64,000 nucleotides of DNA from Aequorivita iocasae (GCF_016757735.1 NZ_CP068439.1:2754001-2818000); one strand, 5' to 3'; shown: positions 25,269 to 34,061, counted from the stretch's first letter. Made by a program: numbers and translations. The notes: a model not told the origin generated them from the sequence alone.

Positions 25269-26321
25269 TTAAAACTTCAGTAATACACGTTGGGCCGAAA
25301 ATCCGGGACCAAAACTTAACATCAAACCCAAATCACCCTTTTTGGGCTTTTTGTCCATAAAACGCTCCAAAACGTATAGTACAGTTGCGCTGCTCATATT
25401 GCCATACAATTTAAGTACTTCTTTGGTATCATCTATGTTTTTGCCTAAACTTCCAAATAAATCTTCTACTGTTTCAATTATTTTTCTTCCTCCCGGATGA
25501 AAAATAAGATGATCGATATCTTGGATTTTTACATTGTTTTTCTTTAAAAAGGGATGTACAATTGCTGAAAAATGTTCTGCTATTTTTTCTGGAACAGCTT
25601 TATCTAGTATCATCTGAAGGCCAGTATTTATAAGTTTAAAGCCCATCATATCTGTAGCGTCATAAAAATGGTACATTTCTTCTGCGAGTATTTCAGGACC
25701 ATTGTCCTCTTCGTGAGAAGACATTAAAACACAAGCAGCACCATCGCCAAAAATTGCGGCACTAACAATATTTACCATTGAAAAATCTTCCAGTTGAAAC
25801 GTAGCCGTGGGCGCTTCTAAAGCAATAACCGCAGCACGTTTGCCAGGATTGGCCTTTAAAAAGTTATTGGCATAAATTATTCCCGAAATTCCAGCGGCAC
25901 AGCCCATTTCGGTTACGGGAAGGCGCACAATATCTTGCCTCATCTTTAGTTCGTTAATCAAATAGGCATCTACGGAAGGAATCATAATTCCTGTGCAACT
26001 AACGGTTATTATAAAATCGATGTCAGTAGGTTTCCAGCTTGCTTTGTCAAGTGCATTTTGAAGACACGATTTGCCCAACTTTGTAATTTCACGAGCGTAA
26101 ATAGCATTGCGTTTTTCAAAACTTGTATTTGTAAATACCTCAACGGGATCCATAATGGAATATCGTTTATCTACCCCAGCTCCTTCAAAAATCTTAATCA
26201 CTTTTCGTTGAAAGCGGCTTTCTTGCTCATGCATCCATTGCTTTACGAAAGGTATGACTTCTTCAGTTTTTCTACTATATTGGGGCAGTTGTTTTGCCAC
26301 CGTGGTTATCTTTACACTCAT
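25269..26321 (-). CDS. Type III polyketide synthase (chalcone synthase-like)
   Basis: A 350-aa ketosynthase homodimer of the chalcone/stilbene/alkylresorcinol synthase family. Counting from the chosen start, the triad is C141 (EMGCAAGISG), H275 (IFHPGGRK) and N308 (YGNMSSATVL); the C-terminal SFGPGF loop is present. It condenses a CoA- or ACP-bound starter with malonyl units into a resorcinol or pyrone ring. I chose the ATG at 26321 because it overlaps the methyltransferase stop as ATGA, like other junctions in this operon; a longer frame from 26366 would overlap that gene by 49 bases. Its neighbours (ACP, KS, DH, ER) suggest it receives a long acyl starter made in place. Confidence 0.92.
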   Translation of the reverse strand: MSVKITTVAKQLPQYSRKTEEVIPFVKQWMHEQESRFQRKVIKIFEGAGVDKRYSIMDPVEVFTNTSFEKRNAIYAREITKLGKSCLQNALDKASWKPTDIDFIITVSCTGIMIPSVDAYLINELKMRQDIVRLPVTEMGCAAGISGIIYANNFLKANPGKRAAVIALEAPTATFQLEDFSMVNIVSAAIFGDGAACVLMSSHEEDNGPEILAEEMYHFYDATDMMGFKLINTGLQMILDKAVPEKIAEHFSAIVHPFLKKNNVKIQDIDHLIFHPGGRKIIETVEDLFGSLGKNIDDTKEVLKLYGNMSSATVLYVLERFMDKKPKKGDLGLMLSFGPGFSAQRVLLKF

Positions 26322-27037
26322 AAATATTTTTTGAGCATCCATTGGTATCGGTAAGCCCAGCGCCATTGAATTTCACTCTTTTGATTTGGGATTTGTTTTG
26401 ATATTTTTTTTAATTCATTCTTTTTAAAACCTTTCGCAATGGAAATTAATCCGTCGTGGCGTGCGGTTACGGTCTTTAAAAACAACTCACTCACAATTTT
26501 AAAAAGGGTGAACGCTTGTTTGCTTCTATGTAGATCATTTATTACTATTCCAATATTGACTTTGTGGATTATTTTTTTTAATAGATTTTCAATCTCTTCG
26601 GTATTGAAATGATGCAAAAACAAAGTGCATACTGCAATATCGCAATTTGGAATTAAATTTTCTTCCAAAAAAACATCAACTTTTTGAAATTTTATATTTG
26701 GATAGTTCTCGCTCCTTTTTTTTGCATATTTTAAAATATTAGCATTAAAATCAATTCCAATAAATTCAAAATTATAATTATTTTGTTGTCCAAAATCGGC
26801 ACACTTCCTAAGTAATTCCCCATCACCACACCCAATGTCCAAAATTCTTACCTTTTCAGCCTTGGAGTGATTTTGCAATAGTTTTTGGATACCGTCAATT
26901 GTAATCTTGTTTCCGCCAAGCCATTTGTTAACTGTTTTTAGGTCGTCCAATAGTTTTTTCATCTCTTCTCCTCGAAAATCTGTGGAATCCATTATTTCCT
27001 CCTGCTCAGATCTATGTTTGTTGCTAAAGGTTATCAT
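26318..27037 (-). CDS. Class I SAM-dependent methyltransferase of the type III PKS operon
   Basis: A 239-aa Rossmann-fold methyltransferase. Motif I is RILDIGCGDGELLRKC (residues about 64-79), the acidic strand-2 end is FIGIDFNA and the post-II region is CDIAVCTLFLHHFNTEEIE. The C-terminal half (RHDGLISIAKGFKKNELKKI) resembles UbiE-like small-molecule methyltransferases. It could methylate the phenolic ring or hydroxyl made by the type III synthase. It overlaps its neighbours by four bases on both sides (FAD gene upstream, synthase downstream), so all three are translated together. Confidence 0.88.
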   Translation of the reverse strand: MITFSNKHRSEQEEIMDSTDFRGEEMKKLLDDLKTVNKWLGGNKITIDGIQKLLQNHSKAEKVRILDIGCGDGELLRKCADFGQQNNYNFEFIGIDFNANILKYAKKRSENYPNIKFQKVDVFLEENLIPNCDIAVCTLFLHHFNTEEIENLLKKIIHKVNIGIVINDLHRSKQAFTLFKIVSELFLKTVTARHDGLISIAKGFKKNELKKISKQIPNQKSEIQWRWAYRYQWMLKKYL

Positions 27038-28161
27038 TTGGATGGGCTGCCGTGTGTTTTTTCAATAATCATTGGAACTAAGAACGGAAAAGTCTTTACC
27101 ATTGCAAAGCCAAGTTTTGATGCAAAAGGATTCATTAATAATTTCTGAATGAATCTTCCCGTTTTTAATCTTTCCTCAAATTCGCTCTGCCATTGAGCTT
27201 TATATTTTTCCTCCATAGTCTTTTTGTTCAATTTTTCATTTTGATAGGCTTCAATATATATTTCTGAAAAAATTTGTGCGCTTCTTATAGCCATTGCCAT
27301 ACCATTTCCACAAAGAGGATGGATGAGCCCTGCACTGTCACCAACCATAAATATATGGTTTTCCACTGGTTTTTTTTCTTGAAACGATATTTGGCTAATG
27401 GTCAATGGTTTATTAAAAAGGGGGGTTGCGTTATTGAAAAATTTATTCAAAAAAGGATTTTTTGAAAGCTCCATTTTTTGAAAAGCCTCGATACCTCCAT
27501 ATTTTTTAAAAGATTTGAATGTTGCCAAATAACAGGCATTTACGGCTCCCGTTTCAGTTTTGCTCAAACCGCAATAACCTCCATTAAAGTTGTGCAACGC
27601 AACGGTGTCTTCCGGGAACTCATATTCATAATGTGCTTTTACAGCAAGCCAGGGTGAGTTTTGGCCCATAAATTTTCTGTTCAAAAATGAGTCAATATTT
27701 GACCTTTTTCCAAATGCTCCAACTACACAATTTCCTTCTAAACTTTTTTTATTTTGAGTTTTAACCAAGAATAGATTGTCCTTAAAAAATACTTTTTCTA
27801 CGGTATCAAAAATTATTTCAACTTTACCGCGAATCGCTTCATAAAGTAGATTGTCAAACCTATAACGGCTTATGCCAAAGCCGCCAAGAGGTAATTGTGC
27901 TGTGATGGGATTGCCCTGTGTATCGGTTATTTGAAATTTTGAAATTTGTTTAGCGCCTTCAGACAAGGGATTGATTCCAAGGAGTTTTAAATAGGGCAGT
28001 ATTTCGTTACTTACATATTCACCACAAACCTTGTGGTTTGGGTATTTATTTTTTTCAATTAAACAAACTTTGATTTTATTTTGGGAAAGATGTAAGGCTG
28101 TGACAAGACCTGCGAGTCCACCTCCTATTATTATAACATCCCATTTTTGTGTATGTATCAT
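27034..28161 (-). CDS. FAD-dependent oxidoreductase (geranylgeranyl-reductase/hydroxylase type)
   Basis: A 375-aa flavoprotein. The FAD dinucleotide motif is WDVIIIGGGLAGLVTALHLS (residues 7-26), CGEYVS at 46-51 is typical of the geranylgeranyl reductase-like group, and the second FAD motif is VGDSAGLIHPLCGNGMAMAI (273-292). Family members hydroxylate or reduce hydrophobic ring or isoprenoid substrates. In the streptomycete srs operon a type III PKS, a methyltransferase and a FAD hydroxylase together make methylated phenolic lipids, so a ring hydroxylase is the best guess. It is the first gene of the operon, 68 bp after the OmpA gene and its terminator. Confidence 0.85.
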   Translation of the reverse strand: MIHTQKWDVIIIGGGLAGLVTALHLSQNKIKVCLIEKNKYPNHKVCGEYVSNEILPYLKLLGINPLSEGAKQISKFQITDTQGNPITAQLPLGGFGISRYRFDNLLYEAIRGKVEIIFDTVEKVFFKDNLFLVKTQNKKSLEGNCVVGAFGKRSNIDSFLNRKFMGQNSPWLAVKAHYEYEFPEDTVALHNFNGGYCGLSKTETGAVNACYLATFKSFKKYGGIEAFQKMELSKNPFLNKFFNNATPLFNKPLTISQISFQEKKPVENHIFMVGDSAGLIHPLCGNGMAMAIRSAQIFSEIYIEAYQNEKLNKKTMEEKYKAQWQSEFEERLKTGRFIQKLLMNPFASKLGFAMVKTFPFLVPMIIEKTHGSPSK

Positions 28162-28177
28162 TGATAGTCTAAAACTA

Positions 28178-28211
28178 AAAAATCCCGCCCAAATAATGGA
28201 ACGGGATTTTT
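28178..28211 (-). terminator. Terminator of the OmpA-lipoprotein transcript
   Basis: AAAAATCCCG at 28178-28187 and CGGGATTTTT at 28202-28211 form a perfect 10-bp stem with a 14-base loop and, on the minus strand, a following T-tract. It lies between the OmpA-type gene and the polyketide operon, which must then start from a promoter in the few bases before 28161, or from read-through. Confidence 0.75.
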
Positions 28212-28228
28212 ATAATTTAATTTTTAAA

Positions 28229-28936
28229 TTATTCGCCTGCTTGTTGTTTTGCTTCTTGTTTCATCTTTTCATTTGGAACAATCGCAAGGTTTACACGTCG
28301 GTTTTTAGCACGACCTTGGGCAGTTGAATTATCAGCTACTGGAGCGGTTTCGCCATACCAATTGGTAGTAAACCTACCGGCACTTAATCCTTTATTTTGG
28401 ACCAGATAATTTGTAACGGATTGTGCTCTATTTTTTGAGAGTGTCATATTCATTTCATCGGAACCAACACTATCAGTATGTCCTACCACAAGTACATTGG
28501 TATCTGGATATTCCTTCAAAACGTTTGCAAGTTTATCAAGTGTGGCTTGTGATGCAGGGTTAATATTGTATTTAGCAGTATCAAAATACACACCACTGTT
28601 TTCATCAAAAGTTACAACAATACCTTCATCCACTCTCTCTACTTGTGCCCCAGGAATTTCCTGTTCTATTTTTTGTGCTTGCTTGTCCATTTTAGCGCCA
28701 ATCAATACACCGGCACCTCCACCAACTACACCGCCAATTACAGCGCCAAGTTCTCCGTTTCCGCCTTTTCCAATATTGTTACCAAGTATTGCGCCCAATA
28801 CGGCACCACTAGTAGCTCCTATAACGGCACCTTTCTGTTTGTTATTGGCGTTTCGTGTGGCTTCGCAGCTTGTTAGGCTAATAACAAAAGTAAATGCTAA
28901 TACAACTAGTGCGGTTTGTTTAAAAAATTTTTTCAT
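28229..28936 (-). CDS. OmpA family lipoprotein with glycine-zipper region
   Basis: A 235-aa lipoprotein. The signal peptide ends at the lipobox ISLTSC (Cys27). Residues about 36-80 form a glycine zipper (GAVIGATSGAVLGAILG) that inserts in or packs on the outer membrane. Residues about 110-225 form an OmpA peptidoglycan-binding domain with the diaminopimelate-contact motif (GHTDSVGSDEMNMTLSKNRA and AKNRRVNLAI). It links the outer membrane to peptidoglycan, like YfiB/Pal-type proteins of Bacteroidota. It lies 5 bp after a lipocalin-like lipoprotein gene and ends with its own terminator. Confidence 0.93.
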   Translation of the reverse strand: MKKFFKQTALVVLAFTFVISLTSCEATRNANNKQKGAVIGATSGAVLGAILGNNIGKGGNGELGAVIGGVVGGGAGVLIGAKMDKQAQKIEQEIPGAQVERVDEGIVVTFDENSGVYFDTAKYNINPASQATLDKLANVLKEYPDTNVLVVGHTDSVGSDEMNMTLSKNRAQSVTNYLVQNKGLSAGRFTTNWYGETAPVADNSTAQGRAKNRRVNLAIVPNEKMKQEAKQQAGE

Positions 28937-28941
28937 AATAT

Positions 28942-29421
28942 TTATTCTTGAATTTTAGAAAAGTTCATATTTATTTTAAATGGTTTACCATCCAAACTTA
29001 CAGTTTGTTCCCAACGCATTGATGATTCGTTTAACTGTGCCAAGCGCAATCTGTAACCTGCATTGGTGTCAGATTTACCTTTGGCGTTTGTTGGTTTTAA
29101 AAGGAAATCGTATAAACCTGTTGCTGGGTCAATTTCCTGTATTGTAAAGATGAAATTGCGCTCGCCCGTTGGACAGTTAGAATTTTCTATATTATAATTT
29201 CCGGTATTGTTATTGGGGATAAACCTCCAAGTACTTCCTTCAAAACACTCAACAGAGGTGTCATTGAATAAAGTAACATTAAAAGTGCCGGAAGCATCAT
29301 AAGAAATATTGTTTAAAGACCAATATCCTTTGATTACTTTTCGGGATTCTTGAACGGTCTTGGGTGTACCGCAAGAGAATGTTGTAGCTGCAATAACAGC
29401 CATAATGAGGAATTTTTTCAT
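28942..29421 (-). CDS. Lipocalin-like lipoprotein
   Basis: A 159-aa lipoprotein; the signal ends at TTFSC (Cys17). The mature part starts with a G-Y-W motif (KVIKGYWSLNNISYD) and continues as antiparallel strands (TWRFIPNNN, FIFTIQEID, YRLRLAQL, WEQTVSLDG), which fits the lipocalin-like families of Bacteroidota lipoproteins. The ligand is unknown. It is the first gene of a two-gene unit with the OmpA lipoprotein, 5 bp downstream, so an envelope-stability role is likely. Confidence 0.8.
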   Translation of the reverse strand: MKKFLIMAVIAATTFSCGTPKTVQESRKVIKGYWSLNNISYDASGTFNVTLFNDTSVECFEGSTWRFIPNNNTGNYNIENSNCPTGERNFIFTIQEIDPATGLYDFLLKPTNAKGKSDTNAGYRLRLAQLNESSMRWEQTVSLDGKPFKINMNFSKIQE

Positions 29422-29462
29422 AAAAAATGGATTAGTTTAAAATAGTTTAAATAGGTTGTTTT

Positions 29463-29624
29463 TTATTTTCTGAACAAATGGGATAGTAGCGAAAGTACAA
29501 GAAGTACTAAAAAGATCCAGAAAATAATCATTGCGATATCAGTTGCACCTTCTGCGATGCCTCCAAATCCAAAAATTGCTGCAATTATTGCAATTACTAA
29601 AAAAATAATGATCCAACGTAACAT
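29463..29624 (-). CDS. DUF1328-type small membrane protein (53 aa)
   Basis: The minus-strand frame from ATG at 29624 to TAA at 29463 encodes [20 protein letters not shown] followed by [20 protein letters not shown] and a short tail ending HLFRK. Two hydrophobic helices flanking a [13 protein letters not shown] turn are the hallmark of the DUF1328/YtjA family. The function is unknown; some members respond to stress. It lies 42 bp upstream of the lipocalin-like gene. Confidence 0.88.
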   Translation of the reverse strand: MLRWIIIFLVIAIIAAIFGFGGIAEGATDIAMIIFWIFLVLLVLSLLSHLFRK

Positions 29625-29721
29625 AATAAGTAGTTTTAATGATTAGTATGTCACTAAGGTAGATAACAATTTTAACGTTTGTAAACTCTTTATCTAAAGT
29701 TTAACACGGTATGTTAAAAAA

Positions 29722-31728
29722 TTAGTAAGACAGCAATTCCAATAGGATTTTTTTGAATTTTTCCTTACTAAGGTAGCCAGCTTCTAAATTTGCTGCAAAG
29801 GGAATCGGAGTTTCTAGACTGGCAACCCTTTTTACTGGCGCATCTAAATCTTCAAAACAATTTTCCATTATTAAGGCCGAGATATCCGAAGCTATCCCCC
29901 CAAACATAGAATCTTCTTGAAGAATAATAACCTTTCCAGTTTTCTTTACCGATGTGTATATTGTTTCGGTGTCCAAAGGAATCAGTGTCCTTAAATCAAT
30001 AAGATCTGCTTGAATGTCTGGATTTTGCTCCAGCGTTTCCAATGCCCAATGCACCCCTGCTCCATAAGTAATAATAGTAACGTCTTTTCCTTCTTTTAAA
30101 AGCGAGGCTTTCCCGAGCGGTAATGTATAATAATCTGTCGGCACATCTTGGCGTATGCTTCTATAGAGCGCTTTGTGTTCAAAAAACATTACAGGGTTGG
30201 GGTCTTCAATACTGGTTGCTAATAAACCTTTGGCATCGTAGGGGAAAGCCGGGTAAACTACTTTTAGTCCAGGCGTATGTGTAAACCAAGCCTCGTTGGT
30301 CTGACTATGAAATGGCCCCGCTCCCACTCCTGCGCCACAGGGCATACGCACTACTACATCGGCTTTTTCGTTCCAGCGGTAATGGCTTTTTGCGAGATAA
30401 TTTATGATTGGGTTGAAGCCTGAAGTAACAAAATCTGCAAACTGCATTTCCACAACAGCTTTAAAGCCATTAATGGAAAGCCCCATCGCCGCAGAGACAA
30501 TTGCGGACTCACAAATAGGGGTATTGCGAACGCGTTCTTTGCCAAATTGCTCCACAAAACCTTCCGTAATTTTAAAAACACCCCCGTATTCCGCCACGTC
30601 CTGCCCCATAATCACAAGATTGCCATGGCGCTCCATAGATTGTTTCAAGCCTTGGGAAATGGCATCGATCAAGCGAATATTTTCTTTAGCCGAATTTACG
30701 CTAACTTCTTTATAATCAAATGGTTTGTAAACATCATTTAATTCGTTTGTTTCGTTGAATTCTATCTTCGGTTCGGCAAAGGCAATGTCAAGGTTTTCAT
30801 CTATTTCCTGTTTAAACTCACTTTTAAACTCTTGTATTTTTTCCTCGGAAAGCACTCCTTCGTTCAACAAATAGGTTTCAAAATTTAAAAGCGGATCGCG
30901 CAAGCCCCATTCATCAATTAAATCAGTGGGCACATACTTGGTGCCACTTGCTTCTTCATGGCCACGCATTCTAAAGGTTTTGAATTCTAAAAGAATAGGC
31001 CGCGGATTGGTTCGCATGCTTTCTACCAAATCTTTCAATTTTATGTAAACCTCCAAAATATTATTGCCCTCAATAATATGGGATTCCATTCCGTAACCTT
31101 TCCCACGGTCAGCAATATGTTCGCAATTATATTGCTCATTGGTTGGGGTTGACAAACCATAGCCGTTATTCTCAACACAGAAAAGTACTGGAAGCTGCCA
31201 AACGGAAGCCACATTTAGTGCTTCATGAATATCACCTTCGCTGGTTCCGCCTTCGCCAGTAAATACCGCACATACCTTATTATTTTGTTTTAGTTTGTTT
31301 GCCAATGCTATCCCATCGGCAACGCCAAATTGTGGTCCCAAATGTGAAATCATTCCAACAATGTGGAACTCCTGGGTACCAAAATGAAAACTTCTATCGC
31401 GGCCTTTGGTGAAACCATTCGCTTTTCCCTGCCATTGCGAAAACAAACGATTCAAGGGAATCTCTCGCATAGTGAAAACTGCTAGGTTTCGGTGCATGGG
31501 CAGAATGTATTCATCATTATCCAAAACCGCTGTAATACCTACTGAAATGGCCTCCTGCCCTATTCCGCTGAACCATTTGGAAACCTTTCCTTGCCGTAGC
31601 AGAATCAACATTTTTTCTTCTATCATCCGAGGCTTTAGCATACCGCGATAGAGTGTCAATAAAGTTTCTTCGTTAAGGTCTTTTCTATTATAATCAAAGA
31701 AAATATGTGGGGTGATTTCAGCTTTCAT
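29722..31728 (-). CDS. Branched-chain 2-oxoacid dehydrogenase E1, fused alpha-beta chain
   Basis: A 668-aa thiamine-diphosphate enzyme that decarboxylates branched-chain 2-oxoacids (or related 2-oxoacids) in the BCKDH complex. The alpha part covers about residues 1-330, with the TPP/Mg segment GEGGTSEGDIHEALNVASVW and the phospho-loop-like KTFRMRGHEEASGT. The beta part covers about 345-668 (HGNLVIMGQDVAEYGGVFK, QTNEAWFTHTPGLKVVYPAF). Alpha and beta fused in one chain is normal in Flavobacteria. I chose the ATG at 31728 (MKAEITPHIFFDYN) because an upstream extension in frame would run through the divergent oxygenase gene. A TACTTTTG box on the minus strand (31754-31747) gives a promoter 19 bp upstream. 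Confidence 0.92.
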   Translation of the reverse strand: MKAEITPHIFFDYNRKDLNEETLLTLYRGMLKPRMIEEKMLILLRQGKVSKWFSGIGQEAISVGITAVLDNDEYILPMHRNLAVFTMREIPLNRLFSQWQGKANGFTKGRDRSFHFGTQEFHIVGMISHLGPQFGVADGIALANKLKQNNKVCAVFTGEGGTSEGDIHEALNVASVWQLPVLFCVENNGYGLSTPTNEQYNCEHIADRGKGYGMESHIIEGNNILEVYIKLKDLVESMRTNPRPILLEFKTFRMRGHEEASGTKYVPTDLIDEWGLRDPLLNFETYLLNEGVLSEEKIQEFKSEFKQEIDENLDIAFAEPKIEFNETNELNDVYKPFDYKEVSVNSAKENIRLIDAISQGLKQSMERHGNLVIMGQDVAEYGGVFKITEGFVEQFGKERVRNTPICESAIVSAAMGLSINGFKAVVEMQFADFVTSGFNPIINYLAKSHYRWNEKADVVVRMPCGAGVGAGPFHSQTNEAWFTHTPGLKVVYPAFPYDAKGLLATSIEDPNPVMFFEHKALYRSIRQDVPTDYYTLPLGKASLLKEGKDVTIITYGAGVHWALETLEQNPDIQADLIDLRTLIPLDTETIYTSVKKTGKVIILQEDSMFGGIASDISALIMENCFEDLDAPVKRVASLETPIPFAANLEAGYLSKEKFKKILLELLSY

Positions 31729-31746
31729 GTTTATTATTTGAAGATT

Positions 31747-31754
31747 CAAAAGTA
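31747..31754 (-). promoter_or_regulatory. -7 promoter box of the E1 gene
   Basis: Read on the minus strand it is TACTTTTG, a full match to TAnnTTTG, 19 bp before the chosen ATG at 31728. This supports that start over the longer frame. Confidence 0.6.
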
Positions 31755-31822
31755 GAAAAAAAGCAATTCTAATACGGATTATTATAGTAAAATTTAGCTG
31801 TGGAAAAACTTTCACATTTTGG

Positions 31823-31830
31823 TATCTTTG
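31823..31830 (+). promoter_or_regulatory. -7 promoter box of the 2OG-Fe(II) oxygenase gene
   Basis: TATCTTTG is a full match to TAnnTTTG and lies 17-18 bp before the ATG at 31848. It drives the plus-strand operon that starts with the oxygenase. Confidence 0.6.
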
Positions 31831-31847
31831 TAGCTTAAAAATTAAGT

Positions 31848-32801
31848 GTGATGAATAATATACCAAGTGTTGATTTGGCAGACTTCCTTTCCGAAGATCC
31901 AAAGAGAAAACAGAAATTTGTAGATGAAATAGGTTCTGCATATGAAGATATTGGCTTTGTTTCGCTGAAAAATCACTTTTTAAGTGACAATTTGGTAGAT
32001 GAACTTTATAAGGAAGTAAAAAGTTTTTTTGCGCTTCCTTTAGAGGTAAAGAAAAAATATGAAATAGAAGGTCTGGGCGGTCAGCGCGGTTATATTTCCT
32101 TCGGAAAAGAGCACGCAAAGGGTAAAAAGGAAGGCGACTTAAAGGAGTTTTGGCATTTCGGCCAAGAACCTTCCGAAGATGCAAAACTTGAAGAAGAATA
32201 TCCAAAAAATGTACAAGTGGAAGAATTGCCCGATTTTAACCACACCGGTATGGAAGCCTACAGAATGTTAGAAAAAACAGGGGTTTATGTACTTCGCGCT
32301 CTTGCGCTTTACATTGGTTTGGATGAATTTTATTTTGACCATTGGGCTACAAACGGAAATAGTATTCTTCGCCCCATCCACTACCCTCCTATTACTGAAG
32401 AGCCAAAAGGCGCAGTACGTGCGGGAGCCCATGGAGATATTAATTTAATTACTTTATTAATGGGCGCATCTGCAGGCGGTCTGCAAGTGTTGCGAAAGGA
32501 TGGCGAATGGATAGATGCAATTCCTAATGAAGACGAATTGGTTATAAATGTGGGCGATATGCTTGAAAGACATACCAACAATAAGTTGCGATCAACCATT
32601 CACCGGGTTGTAAATCCACCTCGTGAAGAATGGGGAAGTCCCAGATATTCCATTCCTTTTTTTATGCATCCTCGAAGCGATATGAAGCTAAATTGCTTGG
32701 AAGAATGTATTGATGAAGAACACCCAAAAGCCTATGAAGACATTACCGCTGGCGAATTTCTGCACCAACGTTTGGTGGAGATTGGGCTGATTAAAAAGTA
32801 A
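31848..32801 (+). CDS. 2-Oxoglutarate/Fe(II)-dependent oxygenase, isopenicillin N synthase family
   Basis: A 317-aa cytoplasmic non-haem iron enzyme. The metal triad is H195-x-D197 (RAGAHGDINL) and H252 (STIHRVVNPP); R266 and S268 in SPRYSIPFF are the 2-oxoglutarate-binding residues. The N-terminal DIGFVSLKNH matches the family. Members hydroxylate or desaturate small molecules such as amino acids; the substrate here is unknown and no beta-lactam genes are nearby. The gene starts a plus-strand series with a SUI1 factor and a nucleoside phosphorylase, 18 bp before the former. Confidence 0.92.
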   Translation: MMNNIPSVDLADFLSEDPKRKQKFVDEIGSAYEDIGFVSLKNHFLSDNLVDELYKEVKSFFALPLEVKKKYEIEGLGGQRGYISFGKEHAKGKKEGDLKEFWHFGQEPSEDAKLEEEYPKNVQVEELPDFNHTGMEAYRMLEKTGVYVLRALALYIGLDEFYFDHWATNGNSILRPIHYPPITEEPKGAVRAGAHGDINLITLLMGASAGGLQVLRKDGEWIDAIPNEDELVINVGDMLERHTNNKLRSTIHRVVNPPREEWGSPRYSIPFFMHPRSDMKLNCLEECIDEEHPKAYEDITAGEFLHQRLVEIGLIKK

Positions 32802-32819
32802 GCAATTGCCAGTGGTAGT

Positions 32820-33176
32820 ATGCAGTTAACCCTGAAACTTGAAACCTTGAAATCATTAGAAGACCAATTAAAAAATCTTTTCCCAGATCACGAGCCCAGT
32901 GAAGTTCCTGTAGAAAAAGAGGAATCCTCCATTTGGCTACAAGATGAACCCTTGCTCTGCAAATACGAAAAAAGAAAAGGAAAGCCCATCACAATTATAG
33001 AGGGATATAATGGCGCCGACAGTGATTTTAAAATCCTTTCAAAAGAAATAAAACAACTCTTGAGCGTTGGCGGAAGTTTCAAAAATGAACAAATAATTAT
33101 CCAAGGCGATTATCGGGAGAAAATTATGCAGTTTTTAAAGGATAAGGGGTTTAAGGTGAAGCGTGTGGGCGGATAA
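32820..33176 (+). CDS. SUI1/eIF1-like translation factor (YciH type)
   Basis: A 118-aa protein with the SUI1 fold in its second half (CKYEKRKGKPITIIEGYNGA, LSVGGSFKNEQIIIQGDY, FLKDKGFKVKRVGG). The GGS-containing loop and final KRVGG are family hallmarks. It probably checks start-codon or mRNA choice on the small subunit; in bacteria its exact role is not settled. The N-terminal part (about 1-45) is acidic and less conserved. It sits 10 bp before the nucleoside phosphorylase gene. Confidence 0.92.
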   Translation: MQLTLKLETLKSLEDQLKNLFPDHEPSEVPVEKEESSIWLQDEPLLCKYEKRKGKPITIIEGYNGADSDFKILSKEIKQLLSVGGSFKNEQIIIQGDYREKIMQFLKDKGFKVKRVGG

Positions 33177-33185
33177 AATTATATA

Positions 33186-34061
33186 ATGATGAAAATTGAA
33201 GACTCTGAGCTTATACTCACCCCAGAAGGCAAGATATACCATTTAAATCTTACCCCTTCCGAATTGGCGCCGACTATTATCACAGTGGGTGATCCTGACC
33301 GCGTGCAGATGGTTTCAAAATATTTTGACACAATTGAAACTACCGCCGAGCACCGTGAGTTCAAAACACATACAGGAACGTACAAAGGAAAAAGAATCAG
33401 TGTTATTTCCACAGGAATTGGTCCTGATAATATTGACATTGTTTTCAATGAATTGGATGCCTTGGTGAATATTGATTTTGAAAAGCGACAAGCCAAAAAA
33501 AAGCTTACGTCGCTTAATATTATTAGAATTGGAACTTCGGGAGGTTTAACGCCCGATGTAAAAGTTGATAGCTTTTTAATCAGTACACTAGGGATTGGAC
33601 TGGACAATGTGATGCACTATTATGCTAAAACAGATAAAATATTCAACCGCGATTTTGCACGCGCATTTATAGACCACACCCAATGGAATCCAGATAACTC
33701 TGTTCCTTATGCCGTGGAAGCTGATAAGGTTTTGGTTAAAAAATTCACTTCCGAAAAAACAAAGCAGGGTATCACTATTACAAATGTAGGCTTTTATGGG
33801 CCACAAGGCCGTGTGCTTCGGACACCTCTACGTGACGGAAGCCTTAATGAGAAACTTACCTCTTTCCGGTATAAAAAGAAAAAAATTACAAATCTTGAGA
33901 TGGAAACTGCCACAATGTATGGAATGGCAAAATTGTTGGGCCATCACGCCCTGTCAATGAACGCGATCATTGCTAACCGTGCTTCGGGAACTTTCAGTAA
34001 AGACGCATCAAAAACCATCGATGCGCTTATTCAATATACATTGGGAAAAATTACGGAATGA
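33186..34061 (+). CDS. Nucleoside phosphorylase (uridine phosphorylase-like)
   Basis: A 291-aa enzyme of the PNP/UDP family that splits nucleosides with phosphate. The phosphate site is TVGDPDRVQMVSKYF (about residues 37-50); later parts are IIRIGTSGGLTPDVKV and the ribose-binding ITNLEMETATMYGMAKLLG with the key Met-Glu-Thr. The acid for the base is less certain, so uridine or another nucleoside is possible. It overlaps the next gene (a solute-binding-fold protein) by four bases (ATGA), so the two are coupled. Confidence 0.9.
   Translation: MMKIEDSELILTPEGKIYHLNLTPSELAPTIITVGDPDRVQMVSKYFDTIETTAEHREFKTHTGTYKGKRISVISTGIGPDNIDIVFNELDALVNIDFEKRQAKKKLTSLNIIRIGTSGGLTPDVKVDSFLISTLGIGLDNVMHYYAKTDKIFNRDFARAFIDHTQWNPDNSVPYAVEADKVLVKKFTSEKTKQGITITNVGFYGPQGRVLRTPLRDGSLNEKLTSFRYKKKKITNLEMETATMYGMAKLLGHHALSMNAIIANRASGTFSKDASKTIDALIQYTLGKITE

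Noticed and set aside
26322-26366. Longer start of the type III PKS
   Set aside because: The ATG at 26321 overlaps the methyltransferase stop as ATGA, matching the other junctions, and the extra residues are just the methyltransferase end in another frame.
31729-32205. N-terminal extension of the fused E1 gene
   Set aside because: The added 159 residues are low-complexity and lie antisense to the clearly real oxygenase gene; a full -7 box at 31754-31747 fits the shorter start.
31848-32801. Beta-lactam (isopenicillin N) biosynthesis gene
   Set aside because: Only the general 2OG-Fe(II) fold is shown; no peptide synthetase or other beta-lactam genes are nearby, and the 2-oxoglutarate residues are present, unlike a true IPNS.
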